Of a DNA stretch of 64,000 bases, positions 41,881-52,892 are shown in pieces; position 1 is the stretch's first letter, and each line of letters opens with the position of its first letter. Made by a program: the position numbers and the translations under genes. This stretch comes from Procambarus clarkii (taxonomy: Eukaryota > Arthropoda > Malacostraca > Decapoda > Cambaridae). The stretch lies in contig NC_091214.1 of NCBI RefSeq assembly GCF_040958095.1, positions 8,521,201-8,585,200 on the forward strand. Reading direction: 5' to 3'. The notes beneath the pieces were generated by a model. It did no database searches. It saw nothing but the letters and a program-made list of their open reading frames with translations, and was not told the origin of the DNA.

Positions 41881-42412
41881 TTACAGGGAACTTATTAGGT
41901 AGTGCTTAGTTTTTACCTTAAACAGGTTTAGAGACGTACAGTCTTTAACATGATTGGGAAGGTCATTCCACATTCTGGGTCCCTTGATTTGTTGAGCATT
42001 TCTAGTTTGATGAAGTCGTACTCTTGGAATATCAAAACTGTAATTGTTTCTGGTGTGGTGCTCATGGGTTCTGTTACAACCTTCAATGAAGCTTTTGAGG
42101 TCAGGATTGGCATTACAGTTCAGCGTTTTATATATGTATAATACACATGAGAGAATGTGCAGTGACTTAATATCTAACATATTCAGAGATTTGAGTAGGG
42201 GTACCGAGTGATGTCTGGGGCCAGAGTTGGATATTGTCCTAATAGCAGCTTTGTGTTGAGTAATTAAAAGACGTAAATGATTTTGGGTAGTAGAACCCCA
42301 AGCACAAATACCATAGTTGAGATATGGATAGATGAGGGACTAATAGAGCGTCACCAGGGCAGGGCGAGGTACATAATATCTGATCTTAGAGAGAATGCCA
42401 ACAGTTAATGCC
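41881..42412 (-). mobile_element. LINE-B ORF2 C-terminal fragment, reverse
   Basis: Encodes the last ~170 residues (SLHILSCVLYIYKTLNCN, HEHHTRNNYSFDIPRVRL, MWNDLPNHVKDCTSLNLFK) and stops at 41881. It has no 3' untranslated region; its stop region runs straight into the 5' end of the neighbouring LINE-B. At 42405-42412 it breaks off into minisatellite 2. Confidence 0.85.
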
Positions 42413-43105
42413 AATGCCAATAGTTAACCCATACCCATCCTGTAGGCGGTAGTAGACGATATACCCAACCTGCCGGCGGTAGTTAACCATATACCCATTC
42501 CGTGGACGGAACTGGACCCTATACTCATGCTGTGGGCGGCAATGGAGGCCATACCCATCCTATGGGGGGTAGTAGACACAATTTAATTTCATCCTGTGGG
42601 TGATTGTGGACCCCATACCCATCCAGTGGGCAGTAGTGGACCCCATACTCATCCTGAAGATGATAGTGGACCCCAAACCCATCCTGTGGGCAGTAGTAGA
42701 CCCCATACTCATCCTGTAGATGATAGCGAACCCCAAACCCATCCTATGGGCAGTAGTAGACCCCATACCCATCCTGTGGGCAGTAGTAGACCCTATACCC
42801 ATCCTGTGGGCAGTAGTAGACCCCATACCCATCCTGTGGGCAGTAGTAGACCCCATACCCATCATGCAGGCGTTAGTGGACGCCATACACATCCCGTGTA
42901 TGATAGTGGACCATATACCCATTCAGTATGCGGTAGTGGACCCCATACCTATCCCATGGGCAGTTGTTGGGCCCAGACCCATCCTACAAGTGGTATGGAC
43001 CCCTTACCCACCTAACAGGTGGTAGTGGACCCTATACTCATCCTACAGTAGGTAATAGACGCTATACCATCCTGTTTGCAGTAGTTTACCCCATAGACAT
43101 TCCAA
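42413..43105 (+). repeat. 30-bp minisatellite derived from LINE-I tail, array 2
   Basis: Roughly 22 imperfect units of CCCATACCCATCCTGTGGGC-AGTAGTGGAC, the same unit as 37228-37685. Units at 42700-42870 are most alike, with GCAGTAGTAGACC in place of GCGGTAGTGGACC. Confidence 0.9.
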
Positions 43106-43566
43106 CGTAACATCGTTTTCTGTAGACGTTCCTACAATACATTCTTTAAAGATTTTAATAGCACACACTAGTGTATAATAATGTTGATTGGTGAATCACT
43201 ATTATTTTATGTAATAATTTATAGTGCTTATTGTAATTTACTAAGAACAACTAATATTTCTCAAAACAAAACTACGAACCTTCAATAGGATCTAGCTGAT
43301 CTGTAATATTCTAAGAGCATGGAAAACAGTAGGTAAATTTCACAACCCATGAGGGACCTGAAAACTACAATTTTCATTATAATTGAACCAATCACGACTA
43401 TTCTGCTATCTACAGCGATGGACGGGTACTGTGAGATGTAAATTTGTACGTGAGGAAGAGTTTGGGCCTTGAAAAAAATGTAACTTGGAATATACCACAT
43501 ATGTACTAATTCTTATTAAACATTTTGACTTCAAGCATAAAGTCATATATGTGCTGTTTTGTGTGA
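43106..43566. other. AT-rich unique-looking spacer
   Basis: No repeat motif or convincing frame recognised. It lies immediately upstream of the candidate host exon, so it may be intron. Confidence 0.4.
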
Positions 43567-43774
43567 GAGCGGGTTGAGGTGCGGACATTTAAATGCTCTG
43601 TGGAACGGCAGCCTGCACTACAACATATAGATTTGGAGTTACAGCATTCTCGGGAACTTGAGTCAGAAGAGATTCGCAGTCAGCACGAAGCAGATATGTT
43701 AGCAGTTAAACAGACGTATGTGCACAAGCTGAAAGAAATAGAGCAGCGCTGTCGCTGTCACCGTGAAGAACATG
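43567..43774 (+). CDS. Candidate internal exon of a host coiled-coil protein
   Basis: An open frame reads HIDLELQHSRELESEEIRSQ, HEADMLAVKQTYVHKLKEIE, QRCRCHREEH and ends CATG|GTGAGTATAG, a near-consensus splice donor at 43775. Possible acceptors are GGCAG (ends 43611) and TTACAG (ends 43644). The sequence is charged with heptad-like spacing, indicating a coiled coil. Base composition is more balanced than the flanks and it matches no mobile element here. I cannot name the protein; beyond the donor the frame continues only ~40 codons. Confidence 0.45.
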
Positions 43775-43890
43775 GTGAGTATAGTGACCTGGACAGTAAC
43801 CCACAGTCACCAGCCAGGACTGAGAGCAGTGTAGTGGGCGAGGCTCACACACCTTTGTCATGTCTTTATTTATGTCACCTGGTGACATAA

Positions 43891-44340
43891 ATACCACCAC
43901 TCGTCTAGCTATAGATTAACATTAATACTATGATATAGCACAGTAAATAAGGGAATATATAAAAGATATAAACTTAAAGCAAAAGGCTCAATCAATGGTA
44001 AATTGTAGGAAGAATTGCAAGTCTTAATACACGTCGACTGAAAGACTAACAATGTAAATAGTTAATATAGAAAGCGTATAGTTAAATGAAGTAGATAAAC
44101 ATAAATCAGCAAAACAGGAGTAGACTCCCGTTCACTAAAATGTCGTGAAAGACAAATCATAATTGCGAGTCCAAATAATAGATATTTATAGGCATGAGGC
44201 TAAGCAATGCTATAAGTTCCAGTAATAAATTGCAGTGTAATAAAACAAATCATGACTAACAGTCAAAATGTAATGAATTATATATTTATAAATGAACATA
44301 AATAAATACCAAATAACAGCAATAAATATAATTATCTGAC
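43891..44340. other. AT-rich spacer, no feature
   Basis: Low-complexity AAATA-rich sequence, possibly intron of the candidate gene, up to the satellite edge. Confidence 0.35.
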
Positions 44341-44344
44341 ACCG

Positions 44345-45165
44345 GCCAGATGAAACGTCTGGGAACAAACATGCCGGGCTACACCAGTCAGGCGAAAACG
44401 TCTTGGAACAAACGTGCCTTGCTACACCGGACCAACGAGACGTCTTGGGACAAACGTGCTGGGCTACACCGGCCAGACGAAATCGTCTGGGAACAAACGT
44501 TCCGGACTACACCGCCCAGACAAGACGTCTGGGAACAAACGTTCCGGGCAAAACCGACCAGACAAGACGTCCGGGAACAACCGTTCCGGGCTACACCGGC
44601 CAGATGAAATGTCTGGGAACAAACGTGCCGGGCTACACTGGCCAGACGAGACGTCTGGGAACAAACGTGCCAGGCTACACCGGCCATACGAGACATCTGG
44701 GAACAAACATTCCGGGCTACACCGGCCAGACGAGACGTCTGGGAACAAACGTTCTGGGCTACACCGGCCAGACGAGGCGTCTGGGAACAAACGTTCTGGG
44801 CTACACCGGCCAGACGAGACGTCTGGGAACAAACGTTCTGGGCTACACCGGCCAGACGAGGCGTCTGGGAACAAACGTTCTGGGCTACACCGGCCAGACG
44901 AGGCGTCTGGGAACAAACGTTCTGGGCTACACCGGCCAGACGAGGCGTCTGGGAACAAACGTTCTGGGCTACACCGGCCAGACGAGGCGTCTGGGAACAA
45001 ACGTTCCGGGCTACACCGGCCAGACGAGACGTCTGGGAACAAACGTTCTGGGCTACACCGGCCAGACGAGGCGTCTGGGAACAAACGTTCCGGGCTTCCG
45101 GGCTACACCGGCCAGACGAGGCGTCTGGGAACAAACATGCCAGGCTACACCGGGCAGGCAAGTGC
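44345..45165 (-). repeat. 42-bp hairpin satellite, element S copy 2
   Basis: About 19 units of CCGGCCAGACGAGGCGTCTG-GGAACAAACGTTCTGGGCTACA on the plus strand; the inner units 44720-45080 are nearly identical. The reverse complement matches the monomer at 12196-12757. Long open frames of 200-340 codons result from the 42-base period. Confidence 0.95.
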
Positions 45166-45369
45166 CTGGGAACTACCGACTAGGGGGTGCCGGACTTCCG
45201 GGCTACACCGGGCAGGGAGTAAGGGAGACCAAGCGCTCCGGGGGGAGGGGGAGACCACCGCCTAACAACGTGCCAGGGCCCGGAGGGGCGACGCCAAGGG
45301 CGAGGGACATGTGGCCACCTGGCCCCCAAGGTCAGCCGCTCACGGCCGACCTTGGGGGTCGGACAAAAC

Positions 45370-45479
45370 ATTATGGCCGGCAGCAATTGTCGCCCATCCA
45401 AGTACTAACGAAACCCAACGTTGCTTAACTTCGCTGATCGGACGAGAAGCGGAGTTCTCGATGTGGTATGGCCATTGGC
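45370..45479 (-). rRNA. 5S rRNA-like sequence, 3' end diverged (probable pseudogene or 5S-derived module)
   Basis: Reverse strand from 45479: GCCAATGGCCATACCACAT, then TTCTCGTCCGATCAGCGAAG, TTAAGCAACG and GTTAGTACTTGGATGGGCGAC. These are the 5S rRNA 5' end, loop regions and the internal control region (A box and C box). After about 91 bases it departs from 5S, but GGCCAT (45370-45375) could pair with ATGGCC (45470-45475) to close helix I. It sits inside element S copy 2. No other copy is seen in the window. Confidence 0.7.
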
Positions 45480-45489
45480 GGGTTGACGG

Positions 45490-46480
45490 CAGCCCGCGGG
45501 CGTAAGGGGGCCGGACGCCTTCCAGGGCGCGCCAGGGCCCCTAGGGACAACATCTAGGCAGAGACCACAGAAAACCCGGCCACGAGGGGCACCACCACGT
45601 GGGGCGACGCCACTGGTGGGGAGACGCCAGCTCGCGGGCGTAAGGGAGCCAGACACCCTCCAGGGCGCGCCAGGGCCCCTAGGGCTTGCGCCCCAGAGAC
45701 GGCAAGAAAACACAGGCCAGGCGCGACAACGCAAAGCACACGGGATAAGGACACACGGGACACGACAAAGCATAACGGGAAAACCCGGAACCGGGGCCCT
45801 AGGGCAGCCTAGGGCAAGCAAGCCTCTGCGTGCCTGGCCATAGAAACTGAAGTGGCCCCCAGCCTGGGCCATAGAACCAGCAGAAGTACGGGTAGACTCT
45901 TGGCTGCGCCCAACCTGGACGCTAAGGCAGCCCCTAGGGCAAGGAAGCCTCAGGGCCTGCCCACCGGGAGCACCGCCACCAGGCATGGGCGTTTCCAGCC
46001 CGTGGACATGAGGAAGGCCCCCCCCCCACATGTGGGCACGCCCGGGCGCGGCACAAAGGCAGGCCAAGCCCCACCCCAAGGAAGGCCGCGCCGCTAATCC
46101 TCGTGGCTTAGCGCCCAAGAGGGACAGGAAGGAAGCGAAACACAACCCTGGGCAAGCGCTCCACGGAGCGCCATGCCAAGTGGGCGACGCCGACCGGGGC
46201 ATGGGCCCCATAGGGTCGGCCCCTAGGGGCATAGGACCACTGTAACCAGGCCACGTGGCGTCGCCACCAAGAGCGACGCCAGGCTGCTCGTAAGGAGCCC
46301 GGCCGGGCACGCACGTCCGGGCGCAGCACGGGCCTTGTCCCCTGGGGACATGCCTAGACAGGCTAAACGGGCTGAAGGCCCTAGGGAACTAGCTAAGGCG
46401 GCACGCATGGACCGCGAGGGGACGGAGCTAAGCACACGCCGGACACTGGGGACAGTCCTGAATAAACTTGAACAGAAAAC
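45490..46480. other. GC-rich low-complexity block
   Basis: About 1 kb far richer in GC than the rest, with repeated CCTAGGG and CCAGGGCGCGCCAGGG motifs. A segment of ~55 bases starting GCGGGCGTAAGG recurs at about 45496 and 45633. Reading frames up to ~300 codons exist on the reverse strand but are Gly/Pro/Ala/Arg-rich composition artefacts with no recognisable domain. Confidence 0.6.
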
Positions 46481-46790
46481 CTCACTTTACCTTAAGAGTA
46501 AGTTGATTAGGGCAGGGGGGCCCCTGCCGTATCAGGACAGTACTGGTCCACGTGTCGTTGAGGCGCGGCGCAGTTTCGAGTGCAGCGGACCGTGGTAGGA
46601 ACAGAGTTTTGCAAGAGAGCAGCTGCTTGCTTGTCGAGAACAGGGGCCCCACCCAGTCTGCAGCAGAGCTTATATAACCTTGGCTCGTTGCACGCGCAGC
46701 TTGGGTGGTTAGACTCAGCTGCCCATACACACGTTTTCTTCCCTCAGAAAACCCACCGTTTTTTCTTTGGAAAAAAAACAGTGTTCTTTT

Positions 46791-47560
46791 CCCAGATTAT
46801 TTACACTAATGGATCCTTGCATCAGTCCTATGGTGCAGCTGGAAGTGCAGTTGTTGTGACAGGGAGAGATGGTTCCATCTCCCATGAGTGTGGTGCGCAT
46901 CTAAGTAACTGGGCCTAAGGCATAACTGTGATGTGCTTATCTCTGAAGCTAGACACAGATATAGTGAAATAATCAATGATGGAGTCAGAGTTTGTCTCCT
47001 GTGGATTCCTTCCCATATTGGTCTCCGAATGCATGATAGAACTGATGAGTTAGCCAAGATTTTTGCTCGTAAAGAGGGAATTGATTACCAACTTGGACTG
47101 CCTTTGAGCAGTCTGAGGGCAGCAATATCCCAGGAACATCAACTAAATTTCGGAGACTTGAGGCAAAGTGAAATTCACACCGGTTACTCCATCTATCATC
47201 ATTCTATTATGCAGGAAGAACCGCACGTCTATGGGTCATCCAATAATGTTAGCAGACTTCTAGATGTTACCACTGCTAGGCTTAGGCTTGGCTACAAGTA
47301 CCTCTGGGAGTTTGTAACATCTGCTGGTGTAGATTTGACTAAATATAAACTCTGTCAGCAGAACTATTCGCATACTTTGCGTCATGATATAATGGAATGT
47401 GAAAAAATCGCGGAATTTTGAGATAACACCATCAACAGTGTCCAAGAAATGTGTAAGTACTTCATTCATAATGATGTGCTGCCTAAAATCTTAGCGAAGT
47501 ATCCAAAATTTGCTTACTGTAGGTAATACATGCACATGACTTTAAAGCTGTCGCCCAGTT
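46791..47560 (+). mobile_element. LINE-I copy: RNase H and C-terminal region
   Basis: Opens with IIYTNGSLHQSYGAAGSAVV (RNase H start; the Asp of YTDGS reads Asn) and ISHECGAHLSNWA, then a stop and an internal deletion. It resumes with EARHRYSEIINDGVRVCLLW, IPSHIGLRMHDRTDELAK and IYHHSIMQEEPHVYGSSNN to YSHTLRHDIMECEKIAEF. The 3' untranslated region begins at about 47490 and is cut at 47560. RNase H would remove RNA from the cDNA hybrid in an active element. Confidence 0.88.
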
Positions 47561-49295
47561 GGGTGGGTGTTATTGGAGTTGGTGTTGTTGTTGATCCTTC
47601 TTCATGGACAACTCAACCCAAAACTCGGCAGAGTGCTTATACTTTACCAGGAGATCACCCTGGGCGCTTCTGGCTCTTGGAGAGGGGCTCAACGTCACAC
47701 GTTTAGGGGATGCGGCTCCAATACTTAGCCTCGTTGTCACGTGCACACACCCACTCGAGCCGCTGTGACTCCCCACTCTCTCCTTATGTGATATGATCTC
47801 AATCCCCTTTGACTTATTATTATTCCGTTCTACCCTGTCCACAGCGGTGGTTCTTGGTTCTTTCTCTCTCTCTCCTTCTTTCCTACTTCCTGGGAAGTCT
47901 CACTAGGACAAGGGCAAACACCAGCAAATTTTAATACATTTACTGGACAAAGCACATACACAATACATACACAGATATAATAATAATAATAATAAATCCT
48001 ACACTCTATACTTTTTCAGTCAGGTTACACTCCAACACCATCAGAACTCTATCATCTGCTTATCAAGTGGTATCCTATCTCCTGATTCACCACCTAATAT
48101 TACCACCCTCCTCAAGTAGGTCAAGTCTTATAACACAATGTTGCACTATCAGCAAGAGAATATATATCTATAAACATGTACAAGGAAAACCAGCGTATGA
48201 ATGCAATAACATAAATATTAGTATAAATGTTCCTTGATATACAACAATGATCAATCGATCACCCTATCAGTCCTAGAACACATATGTATGCCTCTGCAGG
48301 TAATCCAGCCTACGACTGTAACTCTATACTTCAGTATAAGTACTCCTCGGTACAAAAATGGCAAACAATCACTCACCTTTCACTGCGTCTTGCACGCTAA
48401 TGACAACCAAACACTCTACCAACTCCCTACAAGTAATCAACTAGAACTTTCCGTCCACAACTGGAAGTTCACTACCCTGACATCTTCAGGTTCTTCTGGG
48501 TTTATCTACCAGGATCCTCCACAGCTCTTCCAGGCTGCTACACCATGAAGTCTTCCTTGAACAACAAAGGTGCTTCACCACTTCTACCAGGGTCCTCCAC
48601 AGCTCCTGGCTGCTGCACCATGAAGTTTCCTCGAACAGCACTGGAGTTTCACCACTGGTATTACAGAAGCACGTGACACTCCTCTTCACTGCTTCTCCTC
48701 ACAGCTCGAGTTCCTACTCTTCACTGTGTGGGCTACTCTTCCTCGGAGTACACTACTCCTTCCACAGTCTTGGAGTCTCTTCCACTAACTCACTCTACTG
48801 GCTCGAAGTCCACTCAGCAACTCCTTTCCCCAGACAAACCACAAAAGGGTCCCCTGCAGGGCACTCTCCCTCTGACGGAGTCGATCTGACCAGGGCGCTC
48901 CCACGGCCCACGATAATGCCTCTGGGCGGCTTAACAAACTCTCCTTGCCGTCCAGGACTTGAGACCTCACATTCCCAGCTCGATTCCACAGCTGGAACGT
49001 CTGCACACTTCCCCTCTCTTGAAGGTATGTCACCTAGGGGTTCCTCTCTGACAGGAGCTCACACGGAGCGCAGCTTCCCCTCACGATGTCTAGTACTCAA
49101 GTGACTTAAGCTCCTCTCAAGCGAGCCTCACACCTCCACCAAACTCTCCACATCTTGTGTCAAGTCATTTACTTATTTTCATATTCACTGCCCATTATCT
49201 TAAATTGTCTATCAAATCCAACCAATTATTTTACATCTGTAACTTCACCTCTATATTTCCTAGACTATCTAGTCAGGTCAGGCCTGATAGAATAC
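47561..49295. other. Unclassified interspersed-repeat-like region, no gene supported
   Basis: Inserted between a LINE-I 3' untranslated region and a LINE-B fragment. Holds (TC)n near 47860, (AATAAT)n near 47975, and an internal ~75-base duplication CAGGATCCTCCACAGCTCTT...CACC / CAGGGTCCTCCACAGCTCCT...CACC (48511-48660). Pyrimidine-rich with no conserved frame; a large non-autonomous retroelement or LTR is possible. Confidence 0.4.
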
Positions 49296-50385
49296 TGAGT
49301 AAATACTGTAAATACTGAACTAAATAAAGTCCTTTGTCGGCTAAGTGCCAACAAACTCACCCTTAACATTGACAAAACTTTCTATATTCTGTTTGGCAAT
49401 AAATCCTCTAATCAAACAAATCTCAGAATAAACAATACCCAAATTTGTAACAAATTAGATGGCAAATTCCTTGGCGTCCTAATTGACCACAAGCTGAATT
49501 TCCAGGGACACATTCTAAATATATCAAAAAAAGTTTCAAAAACTGTTGGCATTCTTTCTAAGATCAGATATTATGTACCCCGCCCTGCCCTGGTGACTCT
49601 CTATTACTCCCTCATCTATCCATATCTCAACTATGGTATTTGTGCTTGGGGTTCTACTACCCAAAATCATTTACGTCCTCTAATTACTCAACACAAAGCT
49701 GCTATTAGGACAATATCCAACTCTGGCCCCAGACATCACCCCGTACCCCTACTCAAATCTCTGAATATGTTAGATATTAAGTCACTGCACATTCTCTCAT
49801 GTGTATTATACATATATAAAACGCTGAGCTGTAATGCCAATCCTGACCTCAAAAGCTTCATTGAAGGTTGTTACAGAACCCATGAGCATCACACCAGAAA
49901 CAAATACAGTTTTGATATTCCTAGAGTACGACTTAATCAAACTAGAAATGCTCTACAAATCAAGGGACCCAGAATGTGGAATGACCTTCCCAATCATGTT
50001 AAAGACTGTACCTCACTAAACCAGTTTAAGATAAAAACGAAGCACTACCTAATAAATTCCCTGTAACCTACCTTACCCCTCTATTGTCAACCAATGTCTG
50101 TTTTTTTAAACAACGCTGTTTGTCGACCTAATTGTATTTGTGCTGCTTTTTCAGCCATGTTCCCCCCTTTTTTTTATTTGTTCTCAACACATTTTATTCT
50201 TTATACTCAATTAGTATTACGTTTTAGTCATTATTGTTTTTCCTGCCCGAAACGCTTTGCGTAATAGTGGCTTTAGGCATTATATGTACTAGCTCTATCT
50301 ATAAATCTATCAATTTTTGTAAAATCTCTTGTATGTATGTACCTTACCTAAATAAACATTTATTTATTTATTTATTTATAATAAT
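49296..50385 (+). mobile_element. LINE-B 3' fragment with open ORF2 C-terminus
   Basis: Begins at AATACTGAACTAAATAAAGT, encodes ANKLTLNIDKTFYILFGNKS, KFLGVLIDHKLNFQGHILNI, YYSLIYPYLNYGICAWGST and ends NQFKIKTKHYLINSL with a stop at 50066. No break seen over ~250 codons. The 3' untranslated region includes TGCCCGAAACGCTTTGCGTA (50244-50263) and an (ATTT)n tail. Confidence 0.9.
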
Positions 50386-50394
50386 TCTCAGAGG

Positions 50395-50975
<581 letters not shown>

Positions 50976-51423
50976 AATAAAATAAATAAATGTTTATTTA
51001 GGTAAAGTACATACATACAAGAGGTTATACAAAATTTGATAGATTTATAGATAGAGCTAGTATATACAATTCCTACTACTATCTCCTCTACTACACTTTG
51101 CTCCTCATCTCTCTCTAGCCTATTTATTGCCTGCATCTACTTCCTCATCACAATTGACTTGAGAATGGTCCAGGACGGACCGAAACGTCGTCGTCCCTTC
51201 ACCTTCTATTGTGTGATCTGGTCAAAATACATACAATGCCTAATTAAGCCACTATTACGCAAAGCGTTTCGGGCAGGAAAAACATTAAAGACAAACTTAA
51301 TACTATTTGAGATTAAAGTATAAAATGTGTTGAGAACAAATAAAAATAAAAAAGGGGGAACATGGAAGAAAAAGCAGCACAAATGCAATTAGGTCGAGAA
51401 ACAGCGTTGTTTAAAAAACAGAC
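50976..51423 (-). mobile_element. LINE-B tail, reverse, split by a Penelope tail
   Basis: AAATAAATAAATGTTTATTT, GGTAAAGTACATACATACAA, then after the insertion GCCACTATTACGCAAAGCG and 3' untranslated region up to GTTGTTTAAAAAACAGACAT. The next element starts at 51424. Confidence 0.85.
51071..51226 (+). mobile_element. Penelope 3' tail insertion (156 bp)
   Basis: Contains GACTTGAGAATGGTCCAGGA, CGGACCGAAACGTCGTCGTC and TGTGTGATCTGGTCAA, matching 7612-7690 of the Penelope element. Flanked by TATATACAAT (51061-51070) and ATACATACAAT (51227-51237), an imperfect target duplication within the LINE-B tail. Confidence 0.85.
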
Positions 51424-52892
51424 ATGGGACACACAGACACACACACACACTCTGAATCTCATGAAAACAAGTACAGTGTCATCAAGATACTCAGTTGGAA
51501 TATTGCTTCTCTTAGAAAACGGTATTCAGATCTCCATCATAAGGTTATGACTGAAGACATAGATATTGTCTGCCTCCAGGAAACCCTAACTCCCGCAGGT
51601 AAAACCCCTCAGAATTTGCCTAGTTATCAGTGTTATAATCCCAGATCAAAAAATTCGTGTCTCATGTATGTTAAAAAATCCCTGCCACATGAGCCACTTC
51701 CCGCCCAACAACGAGAGGGGTTTCAGTATCATGGTATCCGGGTACACGTTGGTAACTCTACACTTAATGTTTTGAATGCCTATGCACCTACTGGCCTCCT
51801 CCAGTATACTGACCTACCTAGTTTTGCACATACTGATTCTACAATATTAATTGAGGATTTAAATGATAAACACAAACAATTAGGGGATCACCTTACAAAC
51901 ACCAACGGGAGAAGATTGTTGGCACTTCTCGATGCGTATGATGATGTTCAAATTATCAGTAAGAATCAACCAACGCAAATATATGGAGGTATTCTAGATA
52001 GGTGCATTGCCTTTAACCTGTCATACACAACTCATGAGACTGATATTATGGATGACTTAATGTCTGACCATTTAGCCAAAACAGCTAACATACACGTGAC
52101 TAATGTTGACCTACCTGGCACTAAGCTGAGTAGACGCAGGCTAACAGTAAGAAAAGAGCAAGAAAAATTCTTTATAGACAGCACAGAACATTGGTATAAC
52201 AATTATGAGCCTGAGAATGTACAACAGTTTTATGATGACCTCATAAATAATACCTATGAGGCCATCAAAAATAGTGAGTCACACCAAACAAAAAGAAGTA
52301 CTGGTAAACAGGTCAGACACAACCAGTACTATGATGATGTTAAACTGAAAGAGCTTAAATCAATTGCTAGACAGACAGGTAAAGCATATAAGAGCCTTAG
52401 AACTCCTCAAATGTTAAAACTGTTTCAGGCCGCGCTTGCAGCGGCAAGGGAGAGAATGACTGAACTGAGACAAAATGATTGGGAGGGTTTTGTTAGTGGA
52501 CTTAACCTGCATACTCCCCTGAGCAAAGCCTGGAAAGGCATAAACAAAATTATTGGTAAAAATAGTAGACAAGTTTCACACCCAAACCCGCTACAGAAAG
52601 CCAATCAGTTAATTGCAAAATGGGCTCAGGTTTCCAGCTTTGGAATGTTACCAGCTAGCACTAGGGAGAAATTGCAAGAAATTGCAGGAGAGGGCCACAG
52701 ACAGAAATTCTCTCATAAATTTCATGTTGAGCAAGCAACATGACGAATGTGATGTTCCATATACAGATTATGAATTGGATGCAGCCCTCTCCAGGGGCAG
52801 TAGCACTGTTCCTGGTGAGGACGGTATCACCTATGATATTCTAAGACTCTTACATCGTGTACCCGGTAACCCATTATTAGAATTGTTTAATG
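51424..52892 (+). pseudogene. LINE-I ORF2 5' part: endonuclease and linker
   Basis: Endonuclease blocks KILSWNIASLRKRYSDLH (Asn), DIVCLQETL (Glu), LNVLNAYAPTGLL, LIEDLNDKHKQLGDH (the usual GDFN reads EDLN) and MSDHLAKTANI (Ser-Asp-His). A linker with VRKEQEKFFIDSTEHWYN follows. The frame breaks near 52740, and the next frame carries DYELDAALSRGSSTVPGED, the conserved lead-in to the reverse transcriptase, up to the LINE-D junction at LLELFN. About 490 codons in total. Confidence 0.88.

Larger units (their letters stand above)
44345..46795 (-). mobile_element. Element S copy 2, reverse
   Basis: Read in reverse from 46795: AAAGAACACTGTTT, CGGTGGGTTTTCTGAG, AGCTGCGCGTGCAA, CCAAGGTTATATAA, a degenerate exon block ending CTTAAG|GTAAAG, a GC-rich middle (45180-46480), and the 42-bp satellite. 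Same order as copy 1 at 10809-12757 but with a different middle. In this copy the exon ATG is GTG and a stop interrupts it, so it is decayed. Confidence 0.55.

Noticed and set aside
44403-45428. 341-codon repetitive frame and reverse-strand companions
   Set aside because: Product of the 42-bp satellite period; same for frames over 12183-12927.
45405-46310. 301-codon reverse-strand frame
   Set aside because: Gly/Pro/Ala/Arg-rich translation of GC-rich low-complexity DNA overlapping a 5S-like sequence; no domain or conserved motif.
45180-46480. Bacterial contamination
   Set aside because: The block is continuous with the eukaryotic satellite, a eukaryotic 5S-like sequence and the element S promoter seen independently in copy 1.
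48673-49104. 143-codon frame, Ser/Leu/Pro-rich
   Set aside because: Pyrimidine-rich repeat-like DNA with overlapping frames on the other strand and no motif; not supported as a gene.
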